Assembly: GCA_045532175.1 (NCBI GenBank)
Contig: JAZSFK010000007.1
Span: 1 to 46,896 of the forward strand
Direction of reading: 5' to 3'
DNA length: 46,896 nt
Origin: Fimenecus sp045532175
Lineage (GTDB): Bacteria; Bacillota; Clostridia; Oscillospirales; Acutalibacteraceae
A model generated the notes under the pieces. The model had not been told where the DNA came from. It saw only the letters and a program-made list of their open reading frames with translations, and made no database searches. The position numbers and the translations under genes are program-made. Positions 1-9,010 of this stretch are shown here, one piece after another; position 1 is the first letter of the stretch; the number at the start of each line of letters is the position of its first letter.

Positions 1-247
<247 letters not shown>

Positions 248-515
248 AAATTGTATTAATCAGATTTCTCTGTACTAATCATTTTCTAAAGTGCTTTTTA
301 GCTCTTTACTTCTTTTAACTCATAACGCTTAGCGTTAATTTAACTCTTCTGTTATCCAAAAGAATTACTGTTTCTTGTATTTCTCTGTTTCGTACTTCCG
401 TACTCTCAAAGAATCTACAGGGTTCCTTTTACTTATCTCGTCGTTGTTTAATTTTCAAGGTCCAGTTGTGCGTTTCAGGCTTTCGGCGTTTGGCCTCTGT
501 CCTTGGCGCTCGTAT
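248..515 (-). other. rRNA operon leader (transcribed spacer upstream of 16S)
   Basis: This is the non-coding leader between the rRNA promoter and 16S. On the minus strand it contains the ACCTTGAAAATTAAACAACG stretch common in clostridial rRNA spacers. It also has a short perfect inverted repeat, AACGCT-n-AGCGTT, at 324-336, possibly part of the processing signal. A 60-codon open frame on the plus strand here has no ribosome-binding site and is antisense to the leader, so it is not called. Confidence 0.7.
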
Positions 516-544
516 ATAATAACAAAACAAGTGACAAATGTCAA
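516..544 (-). promoter_or_regulatory. rRNA operon promoter
   Basis: On the minus strand there is a perfect -35 TTGACA (539-544), a 17-nt spacer and a TATTAT -10 (516-521), placing the transcription start near 508 and roughly 260 nt before 16S. The strong match and position make this the probable rrn promoter. No second tandem promoter was recognised further upstream. Confidence 0.85.
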
Positions 545-662
545 CAACTTTTTTTGATTTTTTTACGCCTTTTTGAAAACTTATCCGGGTGTTTCATTTT
601 TGGTATTTTAAATAAATAAAAACATCAGTTTTTGTGCATAATTTATGTGCAAATTCACAAAT

Positions 663-695
663 TAATGCGAAATTCGAAATTCGTAATGCGAAATT
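663..695. repeat. Short tandem direct repeat in the rrn-CDF intergenic gap
   Basis: TAATGCGAAATT occurs at 663-674 and again at 684-695, separated by CGAAATTCG. The surrounding 545-750 is very AT-rich and shows no gene. It may be a decayed repeat element; nothing else is visible there. Confidence 0.5.
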
Positions 696-750
696 ATTCT
701 TTATTTTAAAATAGTTTTATTCTTTTCAACCAATGTTTTTTCAATTCTCT

Positions 751-801
751 CTCCCTCCGTCATTTTGCAAGCAAAATGACACCTCCCTCGTCAGAGGGAG
801 G
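751..801 (+). repeat. CCTCCC two-hairpin repeat element, copy A
   Basis: The element has the order CTCCCTCC, a perfect hairpin of 10 bp with AA loop (759-780), then a perfect 8-bp hairpin CCTCCCTC-GTCA-GAGGGAGG (782-801), ending GGAGGC. Copy B with the same order but a different first hairpin lies at 24121-24161. It sits directly behind the stop codon of the zinc pump gene and could end that transcript, but there is no U-run. It looks like a small non-coding repetitive element. Confidence 0.75.
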
Positions 802-812
802 CGGGATGAAAA

Positions 813-1703
813 TTAGTGATGATGGTGATGATGTCCCGAATGGTGAGTGTGTTCTATGTGACAATGCTCCTCGTGGCAATGGTCGTCGGGATTTTCAATT
901 TCAAGAGTTGCGTGGCCGATGCCGTGTTCTTTTAGTTCTTCTCTAATCTTATCTTTAATAGTATGGGAATTTTCATCTGCCACGATATGCATTGTGGCAT
1001 AATTGTTATGACCGTCCATACTCCAAATATGAATATGGTGAATATCGATTATGCCGTCAATATGCATTAGGTGTTTCTTAATTTCATCTATACTTATATT
1101 ATTAGGTATTTTTTCAAGAAACAAATCCAGAACTTCTTTTAAGTTTTTAATGGCATTGATAAAAATAAACAGAGCCACTATGATTGACATTATAGGGTCA
1201 ATAACTGAAATATCGGTAAATCTCATTATGATTGCACCGACAAGAACCACAACCCATCCAAGCACATCTTCAAGCATATGAAGATTTACGGCTTTTTGAT
1301 TTAACGAATCCCCTTCTCTTGTGAAATAAGCTGCACAGAAATTCACAATAACTCCTACTACTGCGAAAATAATCATACCGTTGTAATTTATTTCGACGGG
1401 ATTGACAATTCTGACTATTGCATTGTAAATAACTGCAATTGAGCCAAACAACAATATAAGTGTTGTAATCACACCTCCAATAACAGAAAACCGTGCATAG
1501 CCATAAGTATACGTTTCATCCGGTTGCTTTTTACTTTTCTTTTCAAGGAAATACGACACTCCAATACTCATAGCATCTCCCACATCATGAATGGCATCGG
1601 AAAGAATTGCAACACTTCCTGTAAAGATACCTCCGAGAAATTCAAATATTGAAAAAGACAAATTCAATATAAATGCTATAAGTATATTTTTTTCAGTTTT
1701 CAT
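813..1703 (-). CDS. Cation diffusion facilitator (CzcD/ZitB-type Zn2+ efflux)
   Basis: This 296-residue protein is an inner-membrane proton-coupled metal exporter of the CDF family, probably for zinc. Six hydrophobic segments occupy about residues 8-190. The tetrahedral transport site is visible as H39/D43 in the second helix (SDAIHDVGD) and H142/D146 in the fifth (HMLEDV). A cytoplasmic ferredoxin-like C-terminal domain follows (about 205-270). The tail (275-296) is a His/Cys-rich string ending in six consecutive histidines, likely a metal-buffering extension. The start codon overlaps the stop of the upstream arsR-type gene by 4 bp, so the two are one transcription unit and translationally coupled. 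Zinc rather than cobalt or cadmium is inferred from the HD/HD site. Confidence 0.93.
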   Translation of the reverse strand: MKTEKNILIAFILNLSFSIFEFLGGIFTGSVAILSDAIHDVGDAMSIGVSYFLEKKSKKQPDETYTYGYARFSVIGGVITTLILLFGSIAVIYNAIVRIVNPVEINYNGMIIFAVVGVIVNFCAAYFTREGDSLNQKAVNLHMLEDVLGWVVVLVGAIIMRFTDISVIDPIMSIIVALFIFINAIKNLKEVLDLFLEKIPNNISIDEIKKHLMHIDGIIDIHHIHIWSMDGHNNYATMHIVADENSHTIKDKIREELKEHGIGHATLEIENPDDHCHEEHCHIEHTHHSGHHHHHH

Positions 1704-2071
1704 TTTGTCACCTTCTTATGATTGATATGTTTTAATGCTACTTCATATATTTCTGAAATATGACTATCATCCAATGAATAATAAACTGTTTTTCCTTCTT
1801 TTCTGCATTTTACAATTCCTGCATCCTTCATTTTACTTAACTGATGTGAAATTGATGATTTTGTCATTGACAAGACGTTTGCTAAATCACATACGCACAT
1901 CTCGTTTTGTAATAGTGCAAAAAGAAGTTTACACCTTGTAGCATCCCCCATAATCTTAAATAAATTTCCAAGATTATTCAAAACATCCGAATCAGGCATT
2001 TTGGACAATGTGTCCTTAACCATTTCTTCGTGAATCATATTGCAATCACATATAAACTCATTTTTTGACAT
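1700..2071 (-). CDS. ArsR/SmtB-family metal-sensing repressor (CzrA/CadC-like)
   Basis: This is a 123-residue winged-helix repressor. The start is taken at the ATG at 2071, which has AAAGGA about 8 nt upstream; a longer frame to 2101 has no such site. Two metal sites can be read. CDC near residues 8-10 with CVC (59-61) matches the alpha-3N site of CadC. D102-x-H104-x10-H115-xx-H118 near the C-terminus exactly matches the alpha-5 zinc site of CzrA/SmtB. It should release its operator when zinc (or cadmium/lead at alpha-3N) binds, turning on itself and the coupled efflux pump. The operator is described separately. Which site is functional cannot be told from the sequence. Confidence 0.92.
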   Translation of the reverse strand: MSKNEFICDCNMIHEEMVKDTLSKMPDSDVLNNLGNLFKIMGDATRCKLLFALLQNEMCVCDLANVLSMTKSSISHQLSKMKDAGIVKCRKEGKTVYYSLDDSHISEIYEVALKHINHKKVTK

Positions 2072-2101
2072 ATATATTATTCCTTTCGGTTGAATGTTCA
2101 C

Positions 2102-2137
2102 TCAACTATTATAGTTGAATATGTGTTCAACTGTCAA
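2102..2137 (-). promoter_or_regulatory. Promoter and overlapping ArsR operator of the zinc efflux unit
   Basis: On the minus strand, -35 TTGACA (2132-2137), an 18-nt spacer and -10 TATAAT (2108-2113) form a near-perfect promoter. The palindrome TCAACTAT-t-ATAGTTGA (2102-2118) lies over the -10, with further GTTCA/TGAAC half-sites on both sides. This is the expected ArsR/SmtB arrangement, in which the repressor blocks polymerase. Confidence 0.88.
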
Positions 2138-2142
2138 TAGGC

Positions 2143-2174
2143 AAAAGAAAAAAATCCCTGAAAAATCAGGGATT
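2143..2174 (-). terminator. Intrinsic terminator behind the GH95 gene
   Basis: A perfect 9-bp stem AATCCCTGA/TCAGGGATT with an AAAA loop (2153-2174) is followed on the minus strand by TTTTTTTCTTTT. It ends the lacZ-GNAT-GH95 operon just before the promoter of the zinc unit. Confidence 0.9.
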
Positions 2175-2179
2175 CTGTT

Positions 2180-4531
2180 TTATAAACTTATTATATATGT
2201 ATTGCCTTTTTGGGTATCAAACTCAAGCATGCCGTTTCGGGATTCTAAACCGTCAACTGTAAAATCGTTCTTTGCGTAGTAAAGCTTACATACACCACCT
2301 GCATTTGATGTGATTTTAGCAGTTTTAAGCTTATTATTTTCCCATTCTATATCAAGCATAAAATTGCCACGGGCTACAATACCGCTGATGCTACCCTTTC
2401 CCCATTCAGTTGGTAAAGCAGGAAGCAATTCAATACAACCATAATTGCTTTGCATAAGCATTTCATTCACACCTGATGTGAAACCGAAATTACCGTCAAT
2501 CTGGAACGGCGGATGGTAGTCAAAGAAGTTAGGATAAATACCATTTTTAAACAGGTCACCTATAATTTTAAGGACTCTGTCGCCATCACCGACTCTTGCC
2601 CATGTATTGATTTTCTGTCCCATTGACCAACCTGTACTTTTATCGGTACGATGGTTCATAGAAATGATTGAAGCATCAATAAGCTCAGGGTTTTGGAATT
2701 TATTCATCACATTACACGGGAACAAGCCCAAAAGGTGTGACATATGACGGTGGTGGAACTGTCCGAATTCACCAAGTTTCTTTTCATGATACCATTCCTT
2801 AATCTGACCATCCTCACCTATTTCATATACATTTAATCTATTCTGTATATCCTGCCATTTTGCAACAAATTCGGCATCAACGCCTAATGCCATTGCACTC
2901 TTGATTGAATCGTCATAAAGTTGCCACAAAAGAGCTTGTTCATAGGTGTTACCCATTGTTCTTGGACCATGTTCAGGTGAATAACAAGGATATGTTACAA
3001 GCCTTCCATCCTTTTCAACCATAAGTTTTGAGAAATACTCGGCACATTCCTTTAACATCGGATATATTTCCTCTGCCAGAACTTGCTTATCGAGAGTATA
3101 TTCGTAATGCTCATAGCAATTGTGCAGAATCCAAGGCATTGCTGCAGGCGACCATCCCCAGTCAAAATTCCAACCTGGACATGTCCAACCGAAAGGCGTA
3201 CACTGAGTATGAAAAAGGAAACCGTTCTGCTCGCCATCTTTACTCTCAATACCCGTATAGTATTTTGCAGTAATTCTGCCGGGTTCAACCATTGATTTGA
3301 TATATCTGATTAATGGTTTAGAGCATTCTGCCATATTACCATTAAATACAGGCCAGTAGTTCATTTGAAGATTTACATTTGTATGGAAGTCACTGCTCCA
3401 TTTCGGATTATTTGACACATTCCAAATACCTTGAAGATTGGAGGGCAGAATATCAGTTTCACGCGAAGAAGAAACCGTCATATATCTGCCGTATTGATAC
3501 AACAATTCTGCTGCTTTTTTTCTGTATGATGAGTTATTAGAGTAACCATATAAAAGTTTATCGGCAGGAACATTATCTTCACCGTCAAGATTAATTGCAA
3601 CTCGACTCATAATCTTATTGAAATCTTCTTTATGTGCTTTTAAAAGTTCAGCGTAACCTTTTTCAGTTGCATCTGAAACACATTTATCAACACGGTCATA
3701 TAGTTCATTTGCACTTTCCCCTGTTCTGTAAACAGGATAGTTATCCATATAATCTGTATCCGCGGAGAAAATGACAGTCATTTCTGTTGCATCAGAAATA
3801 GTTATACATTTTTCGGTTGCGGTTGCAACACCATCTGTAAGCACATTAGCAATAAGACAGAATTTAAGAGAATTATCCTCCAATTCCCCTGAATGGGTAA
3901 TCCTGTTATCTTCATACCTGATTTTTCCGTGAGCAGAAGAAAGTTTAATTTCAGTATTTAATTTTTCGCTTGTTCGATTAATATGAATTATGCCACACTT
4001 ATCCGGATATGACACAAAGAAGGTTTTCTCGTCGTGGAGTTTCTTAGTAAAGCCTTTCTTCGCATCATAGGAAACGGTACAGATACCTTCAGCCATATCA
4101 AGCTGACGATTATAATTACATTCCTTACGAACACAACCAAAATTGAAATCAAAAGTACCCCAACATCGGTAACCGCCATAGCCGTCCATAATGCCAACTA
4201 AATTTTCGCAGAGGTTATGTGCTTTATTGTCATCACCATTTATAAATGCCGTATATATTTCCTTGTAATAATCAACAGGTAATTTACCGTATTTGTCAGG
4301 AGTTGTGATATTGCCACCACAGTAATCAGGTCTTTTAGGTGATGGTCCGCCTGCCCAAAGAGTTTTGTGGTTAAGTACAACTATATCATTTTTCACATTG
4401 CCTATTATACCCATACCAAGGCTACCATTACCGATTGGTAATGATGTTTGTTCCCAAAGATTTTCAAATCCCTTGAAATATGGTTTTTTGAGTTTCATTT
4501 TTGAAGGTGGTTTATTATAAAAAAGTTTCAT
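2180..4531 (-). CDS. Glycoside hydrolase family 95 (alpha-L-fucosidase type)
   Basis: This 783-residue protein has the whole GH95 layout: an N-terminal beta-sandwich beginning with the LPIGNGSLGMGI block, then an (alpha/alpha)6 catalytic barrel. NVNLQMNYW (385-393) holds the paired asparagines that activate water in the characterised 1,2-alpha-L-fucosidase. YSPEHGP (E520) is a likely general-acid region, and FQIDGNFG (D679) is a further conserved active-site block. No signal peptide is seen, so the enzyme is probably cytoplasmic and acts on imported fucosylated oligosaccharides. It is last in an operon behind a GH2 beta-galactosidase and a GNAT enzyme. Some GH95 members use alpha-L-galactose, so substrate is inferred. 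Confidence 0.9.
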   Translation of the reverse strand: MKLFYNKPPSKMKLKKPYFKGFENLWEQTSLPIGNGSLGMGIIGNVKNDIVVLNHKTLWAGGPSPKRPDYCGGNITTPDKYGKLPVDYYKEIYTAFINGDDNKAHNLCENLVGIMDGYGGYRCWGTFDFNFGCVRKECNYNRQLDMAEGICTVSYDAKKGFTKKLHDEKTFFVSYPDKCGIIHINRTSEKLNTEIKLSSAHGKIRYEDNRITHSGELEDNSLKFCLIANVLTDGVATATEKCITISDATEMTVIFSADTDYMDNYPVYRTGESANELYDRVDKCVSDATEKGYAELLKAHKEDFNKIMSRVAINLDGEDNVPADKLLYGYSNNSSYRKKAAELLYQYGRYMTVSSSRETDILPSNLQGIWNVSNNPKWSSDFHTNVNLQMNYWPVFNGNMAECSKPLIRYIKSMVEPGRITAKYYTGIESKDGEQNGFLFHTQCTPFGWTCPGWNFDWGWSPAAMPWILHNCYEHYEYTLDKQVLAEEIYPMLKECAEYFSKLMVEKDGRLVTYPCYSPEHGPRTMGNTYEQALLWQLYDDSIKSAMALGVDAEFVAKWQDIQNRLNVYEIGEDGQIKEWYHEKKLGEFGQFHHRHMSHLLGLFPCNVMNKFQNPELIDASIISMNHRTDKSTGWSMGQKINTWARVGDGDRVLKIIGDLFKNGIYPNFFDYHPPFQIDGNFGFTSGVNEMLMQSNYGCIELLPALPTEWGKGSISGIVARGNFMLDIEWENNKLKTAKITSNAGGVCKLYYAKNDFTVDGLESRNGMLEFDTQKGNTYIISL

Positions 4532-4540
4532 ATATACTCC

Positions 4541-4972
4541 TTAAAAATGTAAAATCATATCATAATGCGGAATGTTTTCTTCAAGATACTCAGGTGTTCC
4601 GAGTAATGAGAATCCGCATTTTTCATAAAAGCCGACTGCGTGAGTCTGTGCTCCTACACGAACAGTTTTAGCACCTTCTTCTTTGGCTTTTCTCAAAAGT
4701 TCAAGAACAATCTTTTCACCTAGTCCTAAACCACGTTTATCTTTCTTTACAGCAATTCTGCCGATTTTTACTGTATCCTCGCCATAAGGGATGAATCTGC
4801 CTGTTGCAACAGGTTCATCATCAAAAAATATTACAAGATGAGGAACCTGTAAATCATATTCATCAAACTCATTTTCTTCGGGCACTCCCTGCTCTTTTAC
4901 AAAGATTGCAATTCTCAAATCACGGAAGGATTTATCAATCACACCTGCAGGAAACCATTTATATTCAAACAT
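4541..4972 (-). CDS. GNAT-family N-acetyltransferase (YjcF-like)
   Basis: This 143-residue protein is a compact single-domain GNAT. The N-terminal RIAIFVKEQGVPEENEFDEYD block is characteristic of the YjcF-like subgroup. The acetyl-CoA loop RGLGLGEK matches the Q/RxxGxG/A motif, and HAVGFYEKCGF is the usual C-terminal motif. The acceptor substrate is unknown. The gene is wedged between the beta-galactosidase (2-nt gap) and GH95 (9-nt gap), so it is co-transcribed with sugar hydrolases. Detoxifying acetylation of surplus sugars is one idea, but co-location by chance is equally possible. Confidence 0.85.
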   Translation of the reverse strand: MFEYKWFPAGVIDKSFRDLRIAIFVKEQGVPEENEFDEYDLQVPHLVIFFDDEPVATGRFIPYGEDTVKIGRIAVKKDKRGLGLGEKIVLELLRKAKEEGAKTVRVGAQTHAVGFYEKCGFSLLGTPEYLEENIPHYDMILHF

Positions 4973-4974
4973 AA

Positions 4975-7900
4975 TTATTCTCCCTTAAACGCAAATCTGA
5001 ACACAAGTTCTTTATCCGTCTTAACACGATACTTGTCAAGAGTGTCAGGACCGCAGGTATTTGTACCTGTACCGCGCATAAAGCCATCAATATTAAGAAC
5101 AGTTGAGTCAACGAATTCTAAATCCTCCTGATGCTTTGCGTTATGAAGAGATTTTTGTGTGTAATTATGCGCAGAAAAACTGAACTTCGGCACACCGTAA
5201 ACGACGAAGGCATTACCAACCTCATTTGAAAGCTTAAGATACTTGACAGCACCACAGTTGCCATTGTCCTGTGGCATAACATAAGGCTCGTGCATAGCCT
5301 CAACAGTTGTTTTCCAGATGCCGATATATGCGTGGTCCTTAAGGTCGCAGATGTTTTCCATTTTTTCGTCAGAGCCTCTGCCATAGAATTCGATATTACT
5401 AAACTGTGAATCCAGTTCTACCGTTACGCCAAAACGTTGAAGGTCACTGCATCCGAAAAGTGCTTTATCAAGTCTGCAATCAACCTCAATGAGTCCGTTT
5501 CCGAAAATCTTATATACAATGTTTACACGGAAATATCTTTTAAGACCTTTTTTTACAGAATATGATGCACCGACATGAAGATAAATTGACTTATCAACAA
5601 ATCTGAAATCATCAAGAACAATGTCTGCATCGTGAAGCTTAATAAGTGCCCAAGGCTCTTTTTGTCCGTATGAGTCATTATCAAGAGATGCTCTTACAAG
5701 ATTAGGAATAAAGCCTTTCTTACCACCTGCGGGGTCAGTATTGATAAATTCACAATTGTTTTTTACATAGCTTACAAGCTCGCCTGATTTTTTGTCAAAT
5801 GTAACCTTACCGCCATCAAATCCCACATTAAGGACATTTTTATCATCATTCACAGAGTACTTACCTGCAAGTGATAAGCCTTTTGTGAATTTCAACTTGT
5901 CACTGATTACTGCCTGCTCCAATGCACAACGTATATTTCCGTCATAGTATGCAATGTTGATATGACAGTCGTTATTTTCGTCAAAATTATCATAAGGAAT
6001 TTCATAGGTCTTTGTCTGCATTGGAGGGATATTAAGTGACAATTCACCTGTTTTCACCTCAATACCATTTACAAGCTGAGTCCAGATAACCTTTAAATAC
6101 TCTGTATTTTTAAATCTGTTTGTATTTGTGAATTCAAAGCATTTTCCGCTGATATGCTTACTTCTTACCGGACGATAAACAGCCTTGATTACATAAGCAC
6201 CTGTATGAGGTGTTTTATCGGGATACAGCATACCGTCAACGCAGAAATTACTGTCGTGCTTTTCTTCACCGTGGTCACCGCCATAGGTATATTGATACTT
6301 ATATTTATCGCTACCGTCGTGGAAAACAGCGTGGTCAGCCCATTCCCATACACAACCGCCCATAAGGTTGTCGTGAGCATAAATGCTTTCCCAATATTCT
6401 TCAACTGCACCTGGGCCTACACCCATAGCGTGAACATATTCGCACATAAAATATGGTTTTTCGTGATATCTCTTATCCTTTGCAGTCTGCGAACCATACT
6501 TGGCTACATTCTCCTGCGAAGGATACATCTCCGAAATTACATCATAAGCAAAACGCTTTGTGGTGATTACACTTTCATAATGTACAGGGATTTTTGAGCC
6601 ACTGTTCTTAATGTAATCATAGCAGGAATCCTGACAATTATATCCCCATGCTTCATTACCCAATGACCACATTGTGATACTTGGATGATTTCGGTCACGG
6701 CACACCATACGACTTACTCTGTCAACGTATCTGCCTTCCCATTTAAGGTCGTGGCTGATAATACAGTTATCATAGGGAGTTTTTATATCCCCGGCACCGT
6801 GAGTTTCAATATCAGCTTCGTCAACAATATAGAATCCCATTACATCGGCAAGAGTTAAAAGTGTCGGGTCAGGCGGATAGTGGGATGTACGGATAGAGTT
6901 GATATTAAATGTTTTCATAAGTTCCAACTCTTGTTTAATCTCCTCACCTGTAAGCACATAACCGTTATGCATATTTGTATCGTGATGATTAACACCCTTG
7001 GACTTAATAGGCATATCATTAAAATAAAATACATTTCCCTTGATTTCAACAGTTTTAAAGCCTGTGATATTCTTCACAAAAGTTTTATTGCCGTTTGCAT
7101 CTTCAAAAGTAATCAAAAGGTCGTATGTATATGGCTCTTCTGCATTCCATTCCTCCACATCGAGATTAGAGAAAATGATTTTTGACTTTGCCCTTGCATC
7201 GGCAGTTTCCTTTGCAAGAATGCTGTCATCATCAAGAAGTTCTGCAGAAATTGTGCAACCTTCTTTATCGCCCTTAATATCAAAAGTAAGGGTAAGTTCG
7301 TATTTGCCATCCTTTTTTTCTGTGTCAACTACATAATCGTAAAGGTATGTTTTATTAAGCTCTGTGAGAAGAACATCACGGAAAATACCGTTTTCACGGA
7401 ACATATCCTGACATTCAAGATATGTACCCGTTGACCATTTGCTTACAACTGCAAGAATCTCATTTTCACCTTGCACAAGGTATTTTGAAATGTTAAATTC
7501 AGCAGAATTATGAGCACCTTCACTATAGCCTACAAATTCACCGTTAATATAAAGGTCAAGGGATGAAATAACACCCATAAAAGTGAGAATGTACACTTTA
7601 TCAGGATTATCAATATTGATAAATTTTCTGTAAATTCCCATTGGAACTTCCTCGGGCATTTCAGGATAAAGCTTGGGGTTAAATTCATAGCGTGTATTGA
7701 GGTAACAAGGCTCACGATAACCTGTTCTCTGCCAGGTAGAAGGCACATTTACCTTATCAAACTGAATTCTTTCCGTGTAAAACTCTTTTGGAATGAGCAT
7801 ATCCTTATCGTAGTATTTAAAATCCCATTCTCCGTTAAGAACGGTTACCATACTGCTGTTATATCGTTCTGTGAGAATATCCTGCACACAAAGTGTTTCC

Positions 7901-7998
7901 TTTGATGCATAAGGAATAAAATATGCGCGTGGAGAAAGTTTATTTATTTCAGCCACATCAAAATTTCTGAAATTATCTGTATTGATTATGTACTTCAT
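4975..7998 (-). CDS. lacZ: Beta-galactosidase, GH2 LacZ type
   Basis: This 1007-residue protein is full length for the five-domain LacZ family. It has an N-terminal jelly-roll sugar-binding domain (VPSTWQ...GIYRKF), two Ig-like domains and a TIM barrel. The acid/base glutamate is in SLGNEAWG (E449) and the nucleophile in FMCEYVHAMG (E520). A C-terminal Bgal small-chain domain fills about 720-1005. It hydrolyses terminal beta-galactosides such as lactose, and without a signal peptide it should be cytoplasmic. The start is supported by GGAGG 7 nt upstream. It leads the lacZ-GNAT-GH95 operon, an arrangement suited to taking apart fucosylated galactosides. No transporter gene is adjacent. Confidence 0.95.
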   Translation of the reverse strand: MKYIINTDNFRNFDVAEINKLSPRAYFIPYASKETLCVQDILTERYNSSMVTVLNGEWDFKYYDKDMLIPKEFYTERIQFDKVNVPSTWQRTGYREPCYLNTRYEFNPKLYPEMPEEVPMGIYRKFINIDNPDKVYILTFMGVISSLDLYINGEFVGYSEGAHNSAEFNISKYLVQGENEILAVVSKWSTGTYLECQDMFRENGIFRDVLLTELNKTYLYDYVVDTEKKDGKYELTLTFDIKGDKEGCTISAELLDDDSILAKETADARAKSKIIFSNLDVEEWNAEEPYTYDLLITFEDANGNKTFVKNITGFKTVEIKGNVFYFNDMPIKSKGVNHHDTNMHNGYVLTGEEIKQELELMKTFNINSIRTSHYPPDPTLLTLADVMGFYIVDEADIETHGAGDIKTPYDNCIISHDLKWEGRYVDRVSRMVCRDRNHPSITMWSLGNEAWGYNCQDSCYDYIKNSGSKIPVHYESVITTKRFAYDVISEMYPSQENVAKYGSQTAKDKRYHEKPYFMCEYVHAMGVGPGAVEEYWESIYAHDNLMGGCVWEWADHAVFHDGSDKYKYQYTYGGDHGEEKHDSNFCVDGMLYPDKTPHTGAYVIKAVYRPVRSKHISGKCFEFTNTNRFKNTEYLKVIWTQLVNGIEVKTGELSLNIPPMQTKTYEIPYDNFDENNDCHINIAYYDGNIRCALEQAVISDKLKFTKGLSLAGKYSVNDDKNVLNVGFDGGKVTFDKKSGELVSYVKNNCEFINTDPAGGKKGFIPNLVRASLDNDSYGQKEPWALIKLHDADIVLDDFRFVDKSIYLHVGASYSVKKGLKRYFRVNIVYKIFGNGLIEVDCRLDKALFGCSDLQRFGVTVELDSQFSNIEFYGRGSDEKMENICDLKDHAYIGIWKTTVEAMHEPYVMPQDNGNCGAVKYLKLSNEVGNAFVVYGVPKFSFSAHNYTQKSLHNAKHQEDLEFVDSTVLNIDGFMRGTGTNTCGPDTLDKYRVKTDKELVFRFAFKGE

Positions 7999-8029
7999 AA
8001 AAAGACCTCCGTCTTATATAGATAGGTTA

Positions 8030-8058
8030 AGTTTACCATATTACAAAAGTAATTACAA
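8030..8058 (-). promoter_or_regulatory. Probable promoter of the lacZ operon
   Basis: On the minus strand, TTGTAA (8053-8058), a 17-nt spacer and TAAACT (8030-8035) lie about 30 nt before the lacZ start. Both boxes are imperfect matches, consistent with a promoter that needs an activator. No clear operator was seen. It sits immediately after the stop codon of the transglutaminase-like gene. Confidence 0.5.
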
Positions 8059-8069
8059 GAAAATTATAA

Positions 8070-8867
8070 TTAATTGGGAAGCTTTGCATCAAACCTTTTT
8101 GCGTAAGCATAGTTTTTACTTTTCCTTCTGTCGCCGGAATTATCACGCCATGTTGAAAGATTTGAAATACAATTTTTTAAAAAGAGGTTCATATAAACAT
8201 CAAGACATTCCGTTGTACCATTAAAGCTATATCCGTTAACAGTCGGCTCATCATTACGCAAAAATAAATCTCTGGTTTCAAATATGTCTATTGGATTACC
8301 CGCTTTATTGCTGAACCAACAACCAAAAGAGGGGTCAAACAAACACCATTTTTTAAGTTCTTTTATATATACACGACAGGTAAAATGACAATTTTGAAAC
8401 TTAGCGGACTGCATACAAACCGGGTATGCTTTAATACCAATCGCAACCAAGCAATCAGAAAAAACAATAGCTCTACTCCTACAATTTATAGCATTTTTAA
8501 ACTTCTTTCCAAATGAGTGTTTTAAAATATCTAACGAATTATCTGTTACCTTGTATAATGGTGAACCATTATAGAAAGTATTTAATCTGACCCAATTCAA
8601 TATTTGAAGGCTTTTGTTAAAGTCATCTTCAGCAGTTGCAATTTCTGAAAGTTTATATTTTTCAGCAAGGCTTTTATGCATTTCAGTATAAAGAGTAGTA
8701 CTCTCTAGATTTGTACTGACCAATTCCGTACCATCAAATCTTTTATCGTTAGCACAGATAGGGTCCTCCGCGAGGATTCTTTTGAAATCAAGACTTCCTA
8801 TTGACTGTTCGTATTTTTTAGGGTCACTATGCTGTAAAAACTTTTTAATAAATGCTTTAATCTTCAT
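8070..8867 (-). CDS. Transglutaminase-fold protein (cytoplasmic)
   Basis: This 265-residue protein contains a transglutaminase-like cysteine protease core. The catalytic triad can be read as C129 (INCRSRA), H161 (CHFTC) and D178 (LFDPSFG). The preceding helical segment (about 55-125) matches the usual helix that delivers the cysteine. No signal peptide or membrane helix is visible, unlike many secreted relatives. Substrates are unknown; members act as peptidases or deamidases or are simply structural. It is rich in Lys, Asn and Cys compared with its neighbours. It stands alone between tRNA-Leu and the lacZ promoter, with no partner gene to suggest a role. Confidence 0.75.
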   Translation of the reverse strand: MKIKAFIKKFLQHSDPKKYEQSIGSLDFKRILAEDPICANDKRFDGTELVSTNLESTTLYTEMHKSLAEKYKLSEIATAEDDFNKSLQILNWVRLNTFYNGSPLYKVTDNSLDILKHSFGKKFKNAINCRSRAIVFSDCLVAIGIKAYPVCMQSAKFQNCHFTCRVYIKELKKWCLFDPSFGCWFSNKAGNPIDIFETRDLFLRNDEPTVNGYSFNGTTECLDVYMNLFLKNCISNLSTWRDNSGDRRKSKNYAYAKRFDAKLPN

Positions 8868-8982
8868 TTCATGTCACCTGCCTTATTGATTGCATAAAAT
8901 TATACCATGCTACAAATTTGATTTCAACATTAACAACCTGACTTGATGATTTTCTAAAAAAACGAAAACACACTCAAACCCA

Positions 8983-8999
8983 AGGGTTCAAGTCCTTTG
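8983..8999 (+). other. tRNA T-arm-like fragment, inverted relative to tRNA-Leu
   Basis: The plus strand reads AGGGTTCAAGTCCTTTG. Its core GGTTCAAGTCC is identical to the T-arm of the neighbouring tRNA-Leu, which lies on the opposite strand beyond the terminator. There is no tRNA body around it. A matching arrangement occurs at tRNA-Arg (29553-29567). Confidence 0.55.
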
Positions 9000-9010
9000 A
9001 GGCAAAATCA

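Noticed and set aside
375..557. 60-codon frame on the plus strand opposite the rRNA leader
   Set aside because: It is antisense to the rRNA leader and promoter, with no ribosome-binding site or family match.
813..840. Six-histidine end of the zinc pump as an engineered tag
   Set aside because: The His-rich tail is continuous with native HCHEEHCHIEHTHH and lies in a natural operon; CDF proteins often have such tails.
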